64,000 nucleotides of DNA from Salvator merianae (taxonomy: Eukaryota; Chordata; Lepidosauria; Squamata; Teiidae), in assembly GCA_003586115.2 (NCBI GenBank), contig QVOM02000029.1, forward strand, positions 29,439,429-29,503,428. Direction: 5' to 3'. Made by a program: the position numbers and the translations under genes. This document shows positions 45,180 to 57,760 of the stretch, in pieces; position 1 is the first letter of the stretch; each line of letters begins with the position of its first letter. The notes under the pieces were generated by a model. The model made no database searches and was not told where the DNA came from. It saw only the letters and a list, made by a program, of their open reading frames with translations.

Positions 45180-46445
45180 TTTTAACACCTCTTTAAAAAT
45201 TCATGTCAAATACATATTTTTGTACAGAATTTGCTACATGTACTATTTGTGCAAACTATTTCCCAAATAAATCCCATATTTTTGAGGAGGGTTCACTAAT
45301 ATTTATGTTTTTATTAACAAAACATTTTTCCAAATCCTAAGATTTGGAGTACTTGCATTTTTGGTTCATACATTATATCTGCAGAGCAAATCTTATTTGC
45401 ATTTCTTATGCAAAACAAATCTCTTTTCTATTCCTAGCTGGAACTCAAAGAAATGCCTCTTACCTATTCAATGATGCAAGCACATGCATTCATATACATG
45501 TTCTTGTTTTTATATCTGGTAATCTATGCAGAAAGCCACAGCTCATAATAATCATACCTAAATTTATAATAACTAAAACAGTCAGTAAAGTAAAAATGAA
45601 AAACCATCTTAACACAACATTACAGCCTTACTTTCTTCTAAAAGTCCCTGGATAAAGGAGCTGATAATGTAAAGTTCAGCAATCAAAAATGGCTTCATTA
45701 AGAACTTTAATGAAGCACATGGGAGCCATTTATTGACTCCTCAACTATTAAGATGTAACATTACTAGTGCTTTAATAGTATCTCCATTTTCATTTAGGAA
45801 ATAACCAATCAAGAGATCAATGTGCCAAAGACTTTATTTTCTCTTCCTTCCCTCACTAAAAGCACTTAAAAAAAAAAAAAGACCCTGACAATTGTTGAAG
45901 GCAATCAACACCTTCCCCACCCCCTTGCACTATATTGCATAAGCAGCATAAAGAAACAATGATGAATTAGAAAGTCTGTGGCTAGTAATCTAGGCTGTGC
46001 TCTAAAATGAGTAAAAGAAAGAAAATGAATGAAAATTGTTAATGGTAATTCTACCTGTTCTGCTCCGAGTAAGAGATCACTTTCACATCAAAGAAGACTA
46101 CCTCCAAAGTATGCAAACCACCCCCCACCTGACCTGCTGTCAACCTGTGAGACATTTCTATTTCTCAGACCCGTTTAGAATGCAAACTACTGTTTCCTAG
46201 TAGTTCTCACAGCTCCACTTCCTTTGAGGTAGAGATGTGTAGCCAAAGAGCCCAATCAGATAAGATCCATTTACATATTTATAAAGACTCCTGTAAAATC
46301 TCGTATCAATTGTTGCTACTATATATAGTGCTTTTCAAAGTATCTTGTGGGCACAAGCGCTCCACTGCACCGTTCCCTTCAGGAGTCCTGATATATCATA
46401 AAATGTGATTTCAATGTAAATGTGGCCCACATCACACAATCATGC
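45180..46445. other. Unannotated AT-rich stretch
   Basis: A poly-T run at 45173-45182 precedes it. No gene or repeat recognised; a 103-residue ORF at 45344-45655 has no family pattern. Confidence 0.4.
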
Positions 46446-46580
46446 CACTTCACAAACTCTTTTCTGCTGGGGTAGCTTAAATCTAAACACACTCAAGCAG
46501 CTTGCTGCACTGGAGCAAGATTTCTTCCGTATTTTTTTTAAAGTCAAAAAAATCCCCAAGACAACAATGCCAAGTGGAGA
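46446..46580. repeat. Interspersed repeat family G, copy 2
   Basis: Same orientation as 43243-43330. Contains 'cacaaactcttttctgctgg', 'gtagcttaaatctaaacaca', then a middle block 'cagcttgctgcactggag' absent from copy 1, then 'aagacaacaatgccaagtgg'. Confidence 0.7.
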
Positions 46581-47866
46581 AAAAAAAATCTGAACGTTTT
46601 CTGCAGAAAGATGGGCCGTCTCCAAATCCTTGTGCCCTATCAGACAAATTAAAGTAAATCAAGCATGAAATGAAGCAGAAGAGCCCCGAGATAAGACTCC
46701 TTTAAGTCGTTTACAGATTAGGATAGAGAGAGGTGCATCTGGTCTCTGGCAGTGAAGGAGGCCAGTTTCTCATCTCACAATAGCAGCCTGTGTATAGGAT
46801 TACCTTACCTTGTCAGTGACAAGGGAAAAAGCGCCTGCAGAATGTCTCTAACTAACTTCCTAATGTTCCCTGTTAAGTTCCCTTATTAAAGTATTAACTG
46901 TTGCAATGATAGAAATAAATTTTGATAAAAACAAAATAAAAACAGACACACTTTTGATTTATGAACTGGTCAAGCAGTGATTAAACTGGAGTCGGGAAAA
47001 GGCACAAGCTGGCCGTAGAAAGCAGATGAGCTTTTTTTGCTTATCAGCCTGCTAGATTTTGCAGCTAGAGAAACAAAGGTAACTTCAAGTCCAGTAGCTG
47101 TGTGTGGTTACTGGTAAGACGGGTATTATAACTGGAATAATTTTGAAAACTCCCATTTGAATTGCATTTCTCATCATATAGCTACAAACAAATATGATGT
47201 GCTTCTATCAGTTGTCATTTTTTAAAACTTCAGACTGAAGGCCTCCATTCACTAGGATGTTATGCTTTTACTGGGAGACACTGACTGGGTCATTGTTCCT
47301 TCCCTCTTGCACTTTGAAAATGCCCACAATTCATCTGTCTTCTTGACAGAACGCAATCCCAAACCTAAAATGTAGCAGAGAAGGAGGGAATAACCTCACA
47401 AATTTCTATTCATGCACTGCTGTACTTAAATCATGAAATCAATTCATTTTCTACAGACGACCAGGCACACATCCCTTAAGATAGAATTCCTGACCGGACC
47501 AAAGCTTACACTCATCTGGGGAAAATACTGTGCAAAAAAGGAAAAATAGGTGGCTCTTGCTTAGAGTACCAGCAAGGAGTTAACAAGGCTTCACTAAGGC
47601 ACAAAACTGAATCTGCTGGGCTTATGTAGTTTAAAACTAATTAAAATATTTTTTAAATCCTTTATATCTGCCGATGCTTCTTACAAAAGCAAACATTATC
47701 TTCATGTCCGTGTGAAACACCAGTGTGAACTGCCACATTCTTAAATTTCTCTGAGATTAATTTGAAATTTTAAAAAACTTCTCTCTATGCCTGTACAATA
47801 TTATTACTTTCACCCCAGATAGTGCTATTTGACACATGCATAGAATTGTTTCTTTGCTGGATGACT
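46581..47866. other. Repeat-poor stretch, possible regulatory DNA
   Basis: No transposon text recognised. The part at 46930-47240 includes TGATTAAACTGG, GCTTATCAGCC and AACAAAGGTAAC words and has balanced, non-repetitive composition. It is a candidate for conserved non-coding sequence, but there is no direct proof. Confidence 0.3.
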
Positions 47867-47867
47867 C

Positions 47868-47955
47868 TGGCTGTAATCCTGTGGCGTGTAAGCATCATTA
47901 AACATAATGGGGCTTACACCCAAGTAGACACTGTTTAGGATGGCACTGTTCATCT
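47868..47955 (+). repeat. Short interspersed reptile repeat (GGGCTTAC type)
   Basis: Reads 'ggctgtaatcctgtgg', then 'aataatggggcttacaccc'-like text (aacataatggggcttacacc), then 'aagtagacactgtttaggat'. It matches a common amniote motif with GGGCTTACTCCCAAGTAA and TAGGATTGCAG. Source element unknown to me. Confidence 0.55.
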
Positions 47956-47959
47956 GTAA

Positions 47960-50900
47960 AAGCAATTTGTACCAAAAAAAAAAAAAAGAATGAAAACAAA
48001 TGAACTAATACAAAAAAAGAATCATGCTGCAAAAATGTGTAAAGAATTAATATTTTTATTACCAGATACAATATTGTACTTTAGCCTATCACTGTCACTA
48101 TTTGCTCTTGAAAGAACACATCAGAAAGTATATCCTAGATTTTGTGCCTAGAAAAATTGCTTTACTATACACAATTTCCAAATATAGTTAGATGAGTACA
48201 GGTATTTCTTGCCCATGATAACCGCCCAGCCCCTGAGGTTTAGTTTTTGTCTCAGAATTGTTGACTTGGCCAAAGACATCCCCAAAAGTTCATGACTGAA
48301 CAGAGACTTTAACCCAAGTGTCTCAGATCAACATCCAGCATTCTAAATTCTTTATCATACTGGTTGGAAGTGAGCAAGTGGAAGGCTGTCTTATTAAAAT
48401 AGAACCAAATGGAGTTTATCAAATCCAAATTCGTTTTTTAAAAAATTATACTGACTATTCTTTTTTTAATGTCAATGTGGAAAGGGCAATTGATTTTGAA
48501 AATCACACTATACGTTTTAGGAAAAACTGTATGTACTATATGATTCTCCAATGAAAATAGCAAGTAAAAATCTTTGTATTTATTGAAATTGCTTCCAGAC
48601 AGAGAAAACTTTAATTTACCCAACATCACACACTCGTGAATTAACTGGGAGATTATTTTAGGAAAAACATTTGCTTTATGTTAGATAAAATATAAGTTAA
48701 TATTCCAACTATCTTCCTTTTAGAAAATACTCACTGCTCAGCTGCATCATACTAAGAAAGCCATAGATGACACGACATGCATGGGTGATTTTTTATTGCT
48801 TTCTACACTTACATCAGTGTAACCTAAGAATGTTGCAAAATTTCAGAACATTAAACATTTGATGCTTCTTTCATATTTGCTTATTTATTACTATGCAGGC
48901 AAACCTATCTCCTCTACACTTTGTGCAATTACTCATTATATGTACATGCAAGTATACATTAAGATTTTCATATATGTAAGCATACACCACACACAATCCT
49001 TTACATTTCGACAGTACTACGGCTATGCTTTTGGGGGGGAAAAGCAAGAGATACTGATAATTCTGTCCTTGTACACACAATTACTGTCCATCAGGAAAAG
49101 GAAAGGCATTCATTCACACCATTTTAAAGTGCAATGAATGTCAATAATCCTAACAAAGTAAAGTCAGTAAACGGGACACTACAGAATAGGACTTTCTCAG
49201 TTGAGTGCTGTGTATTTCATTAAGAGGCGTAGAACCAGAAGTATGCTACAAAATATAGTCAGTCTTAATGTATCAGAACTAGAAATCCCCTATAAAACCA
49301 AATATAGGTCAGTATAAACAGCACACAATTAATTTACAGCATTATTACCAACATCTCTTATGTGTCATCTTAACCTAAATGATCGAAAAAGATTAAATAG
49401 ATCCATGGAAGACAGGTAAATCAAGAATCATTATGTGTCATATCTAAATGGAAATTCCATATTCTGAAGAATATATTCCTTATCATGGAGAACTGAAAAA
49501 CAGATAGTATCATGGCATGCTTCCAAGTGTCCTAGAAATAACTCACTGTCACTGTTAATGCAAGCAACAGAGAGCCAAAGAGAATGCCAAAAAACAAAGC
49601 ACAATTCCTCCTAGTTGTTCAATATTGTTTTGTTATACCTACTTAGTATTGTATTTGAATCTGCAACCTCTACTAGGCACTTGCTTAGATCTGTATCCTA
49701 AATCATGCATTGCTAAGCACTAATTCTAATACTTGCTAGTTGACTGTTTTAAGTGCAAGACTGGTGGATGGTTCAGGAAGAACAAGCAATCACCTCCATA
49801 ACTGCTGTCCTGTTCTGGATACATTCTATGTCTCAGATTCTGTAAGACTGAACATGCTAAGGATAATTCACTGCAATTTCTTTTTCCCATTTAATAGCTT
49901 GAGGTTGAGAAGCTTAGTTCTTAGACTAGCAGGGAGTGACTACAGAAAGGTGTAGTACACATGACCTAAATAATTAAGTCAGTAATTCGAGCAAAGTACT
50001 ATACATAAAGAATCCCTACTTGCATTCATCCTCCTTTTATCACTGTAGCCTAAAATCATGTAGCAATAAACACACATTAATTTGAAAAATTCTCACCTTA
50101 TATATAAAAACTTCATATATAATAATATATTTTAATATCTTTATTATCCTAACAGTCCACTCCACTTTTTACATACATTGGACTGGATGAGAGTAGGTAA
50201 TATACTGGATTTTCACTACTTCTTAAATTCTGAAGGCAACCACTACTGCTAGTGGTAGTCAACAGGAAGTCAGAGTGGACCTACAGCAACCAGGTATTCA
50301 TGTATTCAGATCTTAGGTTACCTGTAGTGACAGCAGGGAAGCAAGTAAATATATTTAATTTTGAGACCTTAATGACATTTGGATACTGCACCAAGAACAT
50401 TTCACTGCTACTATCAATATCACAGAAAATAATTATGAAATAATAGGTACCAATGCCTCCCCTACAGATTTATACTGAAGAACTCATTTCCAAATTCTGA
50501 ACCCTCCCTGGAATTTCTTAAGTGTTTAAAATTACAATTTTAAGGCATTTAAAACATACTGAATATCAATCTGTTTGCATTGTCTTTACTTTTTTTTAGT
50601 GCAATTCAAACACTGTATCTTCAGTATCAGATGGCCTTGTATATATGTAGACTTCCCACTCCTGGGCTTCTGATAACCCCTATGTGGCAGCAGCACCCCA
50701 AGTAATAAGCTAATACCCCTTTAACTGTCATGTGCAGTCACTGCTTCAGGCAGCAGGGGACCCACAATAACCAAATCCCATTCAGACTGGGCTCACTGCA
50801 GAGAGACTGGTGACAGCTGTGCTAGCACTGGCCTGAACAGCGTTTGGATATCACAGAGTGCTGCGCTGCTGCTCGTAACCTTAGGATTGCCTTTTAATGA

Positions 50901-51055
50901 GCTTGCTGTTCCTTCCTGAAGCTGTTGGTTAAATATATTGCATTTATTGCCTATATGCACTACTTTTATACTCCATTTAAGATCCCTGTACGTTGCAGTG
51001 AAAAACATTTGAATAAATGTTTTAAATTAAAGTATATGGTTCAGCTGTTGTTATC
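47960..51055. other. Long AT-rich stretch, unassigned
   Basis: No gene. Poly-A runs at 47975-47988 and elsewhere. The part at 50690-50910 is GC-richer with 'gcagcagcacc' and 'tgctgcgctgctgctcg' words but no coding pattern. No paired termini seen. Confidence 0.4.
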
Positions 51056-51135
51056 CTCATTTTTAACCCATACTTGTAAGCGGCTTCAGGATTCCTTAAT
51101 GGAAAGCAGCATAGAAATGTTTTAAATAAATAAAA
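51056..51135 (+). mobile_element. L2-type 3' end
   Basis: 'cttgtaagcggcttcaggat' followed by 'ggaaagcagcatagaaatg' and 'tttaaataaataaaa': the GTAAGCCGC...GGAAAGGCGGCATAGAAAT...AATAAATAAA terminus of an L2-like LINE or a SINE sharing its tail. Confidence 0.75.
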
Positions 51136-53084
51136 TCTGACTTGCTATCCCCCCCAAAAAAACACATACACACACATACACCCCTCATGTTTTGTCACAC
51201 TTGTGTGCCTTGCAAAATATTTCAACAGGAGAGCATTTTTCATTACATTTCTTTGTTTAGAAGCTTATCCATAAACAGAAGCAAGCCTAACCCAGATTGG
51301 ACAATTACCGTATTTTGCAGCATGTAAAATGCACTGACATATAAGATGCATCTGTAATTTGGGAATATTTAGGAAAGATAAAATAAAAAATAGGGCACAA
51401 AGTGATTTTAGGAGAAATTAATTTGGAAAAACATGGGTCTTTTACAGCAAAAACATGGGATATACCAGATATAAGATCTCTCCCTCCCTCGTATTAACCA
51501 GCAAAGCATTCTGTACTATATAACATTTACTCGCTCAAAAAAAAAAACCCACTCTAATGATCTTGGTGATTTTTATAATTGCTATTTCCAAATTTGACAT
51601 TTCTCCTGCCCCACAGGTACAAATCAGATTTGTGGCAATGTCTCTGATATAAGAAAGGATATTGTTATATTGAATGTTGTGACAACTATATTGCAGTCTT
51701 ATTCATCATAACAGTTCATTAATTGCTATTCATTTTCACAAATGAGAGATAAAAGATCCTTCAGAGAACCGTAGGTCAACATTTGTCAATAGCACCATAT
51801 ATTTTAATATTAAAATGAAGTATTATAGAGGAACCTACAAATACTGAAATATAGTAAGGATAGAAATATCCAAATAGATGATTATTTACATGAAAGCTTT
51901 TTGGCTTTGGGATCCTGATCAGAATATGATCATAAAACATCTATAGTATAGATTAAGATCCATTGTACTTCAACAAACCACTGTCATAATGATTTTTTCA
52001 TGAGATACATACTACTAGCAAAAAAAAAAACTTAGAAGCTTGAGAAAGTTAGAACTTTGGGGTCTGTCTCATCCCTTACCCCTAAAACCTTCCCTTGAGG
52101 AAATTAAGTATATCAGTGTAGTAGTGTATAGTGGAGATAGTTTAAAGCAGGTGAAATACCACCTATGTTTTGGAGATGGTCTTTGATGGGTCAAATTTCT
52201 CTTCCTTTCAGGCAGCAGGCAAAACTGTCTGCTTACCTTACATACCAAGCCACTAACTCTTCAGCTTGGCAGTTCAGCTGGTTCAGTTGTCAGAACTACA
52301 CCAGGTTCATTCAGAATGGGCTGAACCAGCTTACTATGGTTCAAACAGCCAAGCAAACTGAACCACTGAGCTGGGGAGATGATAGATTATGGTGCTGTAA
52401 AGAAAGATCGCACCAAGTCTTATTGCAACTGGGGTACAATAAGATGCTGCTGTTTGGCTCCACAATATGTGCTTATTAGTTAACTTTCCTTGGTAGCAAG
52501 AATTTTCATCACTTTTATTTTTTTTTAAGCTGTGTACTTCTATTTAGCTCCAAAATACAGCACTGCCAAATAGAGAAACATCAACTTTCTGCCAGAGAAT
52601 CTAAGAAATCCTTGCACAGAATCTTGCCCCAATACCACAAAGAATCATGAGACTAATTAGTTCCAAGAAGTGTGTTGGAAAACCTGACTCTGAGAACAAG
52701 AAAAAAAAATAAGATCAACACTTTACACCTTCTGTTGGAAACTATCCTAATGCTTACACTATCCATCTTTATGGGCTTCTGCAAAATGGCAGAGGAACTC
52801 AACAATAGTCAGAAAGCCATAAATGACGAGACAAAGGAGGAGGGATGTAGAACCAGTAACAATCTTTTAATACTTGCCTTCAGTAGAATGGACAAAGCTC
52901 CTGGATTGGAACAAGGCTGTCTGAATTGGGACAGCTTGTTCCATTCCAGCCCCTGCACTGGCTCTGAAGCTTGCACCAGCTTTGGAGCCAGTGTGAAGCC
53001 CTCAAAAGTTCTGAAAACCACAGAGGTGTTCCATTCACATGCCTCCTTGGTCCAGCATACCACCCCCTAGTACAATGGTATCAT
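51136..53084. other. Non-coding stretch with a small inverted-repeat block
   Basis: A CA-rich tract is at 51160-51180. At 52258-52378 the words 'agttcagctggttcagttg' (52271-52289) and the reverse of 'caaactgaaccactgagct' (52354-52372) face each other, suggesting a small MITE. At 52895-53020 more short inverted words occur (ggctctgaagc / gctttggagcc). A 132-residue ORF at 52672-53070 spans this block and is not supported as a gene. Confidence 0.4.
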
Positions 53085-53265
53085 AGAATCATAGGATCAT
53101 AGAATTGGAAGGGACCTCCAGGGTCATCGAGTCCAACCCCCTGCTCAATGCAGGATTCACTAAACCATCCACACAGATATCTGTCCAGTCTCTCCCTGAA
53201 GACCATGCCACAATTTGAGGTTTCCTGATCCAGTCTACATTCCATTCTAAGTAGATGGAGCATGC
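53085..53265 (-). mobile_element. CR1 LINE 3' end, antisense
   Basis: The plus strand starts 'tcatagaatcataggatcat', the octamer tail in reverse, then 'agaattggaagggacctcc' and 'gagtccaaccccctgctcaa', the standard CR1 3' UTR. The minus-strand ORF2 tail (FRERLDRYLCG) can be read just upstream (53190-53160). Only about 180 bp remain. Same family as 30688-31197. Confidence 0.93.
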
Positions 53266-56009
53266 TAGCAGAGGATGGGTGTCCCTTAGAAGCTCCTAAT
53301 ACACTTGCTGGTCTGATACATCAGCAAGTGTAAAAATGTCCTACGTTTGGTGCATTTCCTGACGATCCAGACATAGTTGGAGACAATCCAAAGACATCAG
53401 AAACTGTGCCAAACAGTCACTGCCCAGGCAACAATGGCCATTACTGAAGTAACTTCAAGAGTTCTAGAATTAAATATAGCATGGTCTTTACCTTTCTATA
53501 GTGCCAGGTTTAGACAGTTAAATGCTGCTTTGTTGATTTGAAACCACTAAGTTATATATGAGTTTTGAAACAAGTATATTTTCTCTTTTAAAGTGGAAAG
53601 GTCTTTTGTTTTGTTTCTGCCCTTAATTTCCTCCAGACTATTCACCCAGTAGCTTAGTCCCATTACAGTGAGCAACTTTCCAGTAACATGGATCAGCTTA
53701 ATACAGCCAGATGCTCCTTTGTAGACACGGCCCTGGATGAAAGCATCTAAACAATCAACAGGAAATGCTGTAATTTTTCTCAATTCATCTTTTGTATTTT
53801 TGGAGATAATATATGTCTGTCGATGTAAGATAAGTTGCCCACATGAAAACTGCCCAAAGAAAAGGGGGTTAGCTGCAGATGCTGAGAAGGAAACAAAAAG
53901 ATTCTCAAAACTCTGAACGCAGGCTTTAAATGCTCATTGCACTGATCCTAGGAAAGCTATCACAGACAGCCAGAACAATAAAAAAAACCTGAAAGACAGT
54001 GCTATTGGCATATGAACTAAAAAGGTCCTTAGCTTTTCCATGGGTTCTGGAGGAAAGCAATATTTCAAAACACTTAATATGTGTGGATGCTACCAATTTC
54101 TCCTTTATTTCTTTATCAAAATATTTCCAGGAAAAGAAAATGAAGGCACTTATAGAGACTCCACAGGGCAAGGAACCTTAGATTCTTTGAGGCATTTCAA
54201 AAATTATCCATCCTGTAGCTTTCTATTTTCAGTTATCTCCAAGATGCTGATGGAAAGAGAATGCTGAAGGGAAGAATCCTGAAGCAATATGCTCCCTTCT
54301 TTCGTTGAGAACTCACATGGAAGGTCAAAATATGCAATAAATGCAATATCTTCAATAATCAAAATGGTGGCCAGATCTTACAAGATACTGGGTATCATCA
54401 TGAGTTCCACCCTTCATCACCGACTGCATTACATCATCAGTGATTATACCTAGGCACCCCAACATGGAGGGTAGAAAAAGCTTCAGAGGGCATGAGTACA
54501 GGGCCTGCCCTGGAGCAGAGAGGCACACTGTTCACCCATTCTCCACCTTTTGCCCTTACAAATATCGAAGCCAAGGAACAGAAGTTTGAAGTTTCCTGCT
54601 AGAATTATTAAGCAATGCACTAGAAATGGGATCTAACAGTCAGCCATTTCCTATGCATTGGTTAATAATCCCAGGCAGATGGTGACCAGGTAAGTCACCT
54701 GCACCATGGCATCAATCCACATGACAGAAGCTGAAGTGCCCAAGGGCAGCAAGGGCGTTGAGAGTGAGATATCTGCTCTTCAAAAGGTTCACCTCTGAGG
54801 ATAGCCTTGGAGAAAAGCTATGAACCCCAGATGCATCCCAACTGGCAGATACCATGCCTCTCAGGCTCCAGCCAGGCACCATATTTTGCCCATACAAATC
54901 CTGCCTTAGTCTGTAGTGAAACATTTGCAGAAAGGAAATTCAACTCAAAGAACTCAAATGATGCAGCATTCTAGCCCTGAGCTACAGGTATTCACTGTTA
55001 TAACTAACTCAGTTGTGTCCAAGCAGCTTCCTTCCCTCTGCGTTTATCTGGAGAGAAGGTGAAATAGTCACTTCCAAGAAGACAAACTGGGCAAACAAAT
55101 GTTTCTTTTTGACAAGCTTTAATGGTGGGGCATGACCAGCATACCAGCTTTATATGGAAAAAGACAGAAGGGAAGTGTTTCAGAAAGGGAACAATGGTAT
55201 AACAACTTGAGAACCAATACATTTATCTCTTGATAAAACTGGGCCTGTCTGGGAGTTATGAGAAAGTCTTCCCTTTAGTTTTTGATTTAGCTTTGGTCTA
55301 GATCCTGCCTGGTAGCAAAAAGAAAATACTTCTTACAACTTCAGGCTTCTTCACTCTAGAATCAGTAGGAACTCAAAAGACCCAAGTACTCTTCATTCTA
55401 TATAAGACATGCAATACAAAAATTCTGCTGAGAAACAGAGCACAGGAAAAGTCAGAAGTTCTTTAAGTTGAGTCAAACATGCCTTTGTTTTTGGCATAGT
55501 TGGCACAGCTGAACTTAGAGCCCAGCCTTATACAATATATGTTTTTTCCCTAGTACATGTTTTGAAAATTTCTCCCTGAACTGATTCATGATATTGTCCT
55601 CAAGGTTACTAACCAACTTCAGAAAAATTGAAGCCTCCCTCAACAATGTGCTAACATAGAACCAACTCCCTCTGATTCCTTGTTACTTTCTCCTAAAATA
55701 CTGTGCTTGCAGCTCAATGAAAAGGCAAGATGGCAACTGTCAACACTGACCTTGATCCCTGAACAAACCAACAGTAGTGGTGGTGAGGATGAAGAAAAAC
55801 GATTTTTTTTCATGGGCTGAGCATGCACTGACATTAAGGAGACTTTCCAAAATGCCTTAGTTCACAAGACTGAACTAGAAGGAACTGGCAATTATCAGAC
55901 TCATAGAGACAACAAACTTGCCTGAGTGAGTTTTCAAGCAATATACATTAGCAAGAGGCCCTTCCATCTTAGAGAGAGGTTTGGGCAAGGAGATAGGCAG
56001 GAAGCTATC
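53266..56009. other. Unannotated non-coding stretch
   Basis: No gene or clear transposon recognised. Short ORFs on both strands without family patterns. Text just before 56010 may be more of the L3 copy. Confidence 0.4.
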
Positions 56010-56386
56010 CCAAGAGGGGCACTCTATGAAACTGATGGGCAGATTAGGAGCAATAAGGGAAGTTTGTTTGTTTTTCCAAGAGGGTCATCGGTCTATTCAA
56101 TTTGCTACCAGAAGAGGTGGTGACAGCAACCAGCATGGATAGCTTTAAGAAAGGGTTACACAAATTCAGGGAGGACAAGTACATCAATGGCTACTAGAAT
56201 GGATGTCCAGGTACTATCTCGAGGTTGGAGAGACAGGCAGGATGCCTTTAGGGAATCAAAAGCAGGTGAGGATTTTGCTTTTGTCTTCTGCTCGAATGGT
56301 CAGAAGCAATTGGTGGGCCAATGTGTCAGACAGGGTGCTGGGCTTGAGAGGTTGTGGCCCGATCCGGCAGGGTTCTTATGTTCTAA
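56010..56386 (+). mobile_element. L3-like (CR1 clade) LINE, 3' end, sense
   Basis: Starts in the ORF2 tail (gggcactctatgaaactgat), passes 'tgctaccagaagaggtggtg' and 'gatagctttaagaaaggg', then the 3' UTR words 'gaatggtcagaagcaattgg', 'gtgtcagacagggtgctggg' and 'ccgatccggcagggttctta', and ends 'tgttctaa' at the family terminus. Closest in-window relative is 140-461. 5' truncated and without a frame. Confidence 0.85.
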
Positions 56387-57227
56387 GAGTGTGGAAAGCA
56401 ATATCATTTAAAATCTGAGCCAGTCATGAAGCACTCCCAGTAAAGAGTGGGGAATCATTTGTTTTAACTAGCTATTGCCTCTCATAACCTGTTGGCTTTT
56501 TTTCCTTTAATGAACTACCTTATTTGATCCACCTTTTCTGATTTCTCTTAAGCAAAAGCCAGTGTTTCCCTAGAGGCAAATGTTCTAAAGAAAACTGGTT
56601 AGAAAATTTTGCAGCCCACATAAAGTTATGGTTACTATGGGCAAAACAAAAAAAACACTGTTACTTCTTTAAGCATAGAAACATGTTTTGGGTAAAGCAA
56701 TCTGAAATATACTTGCCTTACCTGCCACAGAATTACAATTAATGATTCATGCTCTTCTACTGCCCAACCTGCTAGGTCCCATATTGTGTTTATGCTTTGG
56801 TAACTCCTTATTAAAAAGGAAGGCAGGGAAGGAGTATCAAGATTTATTATAAAGACAGTGCATTGGCTGTTTAATGCAAAAAACTGTTAAGTTTATAAAT
56901 CTCCCCAAAGTTAACCAGTCAACAGTACTGCTTGAAGGGGGAAGAAAGGAGCAGCAAAATTCAGTTAAACTATTGACATATCAGTGCAAAAAACACAGAG
57001 GGAAAGGACATGTGCATTTTTTTTTACACATTACACCAACCAACATATACCATAAGCATAAGACAGAAATGACAGAAACTCTACTCTGGCTGCATCCAGC
57101 CAGGGTCAAAAACCCCATAATTATTTCATAATTGTATTTGATTTCCTAGACATGGTCTCAGTGCTCTCCATACAGTCCTGGAATATAAACCTGATTTACC
57201 AGGTTACTGTTATTCCAGTAAAATTAA
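56387..57227. other. Unannotated AT-rich stretch
   Basis: No gene or recognised repeat. Confidence 0.4.
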
Positions 57228-57231
57228 CTAT

Positions 57232-57756
57232 TGCGGGATTCCCTCCCGCTTCTAGTGGGTCGCTCGGGGGTTTCTTGGCATCGAAAAAGGAAGCGCGGAC
57301 TCCAGGCTTTCTCGAGGGGAGACGACCCCGCCCAAAGTCGGGGAAGCTCTTTTATTGTGTACAAACAAAGGGAGGAGGGTCTATATGGTGTCATTAGTCA
57401 CATGACTAATTAAATCCAATACAAAGTTACAGCATGACAAGCATTATTCAAAATGACCAATCAAAAGTTACAGAGTGTCCCAAAGGTTAAACGTCATCTA
57501 GAAAGGCGGAGTAAAGGGAGGTGCTCAAGGCCTCATGTGGTTGTTTAAAGGTAGTGGAAATTTACCCGCATGTATCAGGAAATGGTTGCTTCCTTCTCTG
57601 TGCACGTGTTCCAGGCAGGCAAGCCGCCCTGCACGTGCACTAGCTAGCAACATGGTTGCAACAAACTATTTAGCGCAATATCCTGCCATTTGGTAATTCC
57701 AGCTCTGTCTGGATTACTGCAGGTAAAGTACAGCGGGAGTTTGCCATGAGCTGTCA
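57232..57756 (-). mobile_element. Solo LTR of an endogenous retrovirus
   Basis: A 525-bp block with TG...CA ends on both strands (minus strand starts TGACAGCTCATGG and ends GGGAATCCCGCA). On the minus strand: U3 with ATTGG boxes (57460 and nearby), a TATA-like CATATAGA at about 57388-57381, then AATAAA at 57356-57351, then a GC-rich U5 (57330-57232). A 4-bp flank CTAT (57228-57231) faces CTAC (57757-57760), a possible target duplication with one mismatch. No viral internal sequence lies on either side, so it is a solo LTR left after recombination. The order of signals suggests a gammaretrovirus-like element, but family is not determined. It carries no coding sequence. Confidence 0.7.
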
Positions 57757-57760
57757 CTAC

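Noticed and set aside
52672..53070. 132-residue ORF on the plus strand, with an 84-residue ORF opposite
   Set aside because: Both strands are open over the same GC-richer block, which contains short inverted words. No family pattern in either.
57143..57413. ORFs over the GC-rich end of the LTR as a possible viral coding remnant
   Set aside because: They lie in U5 and promoter sequence of the LTR and show no viral protein features; no internal viral sequence flanks the LTR.
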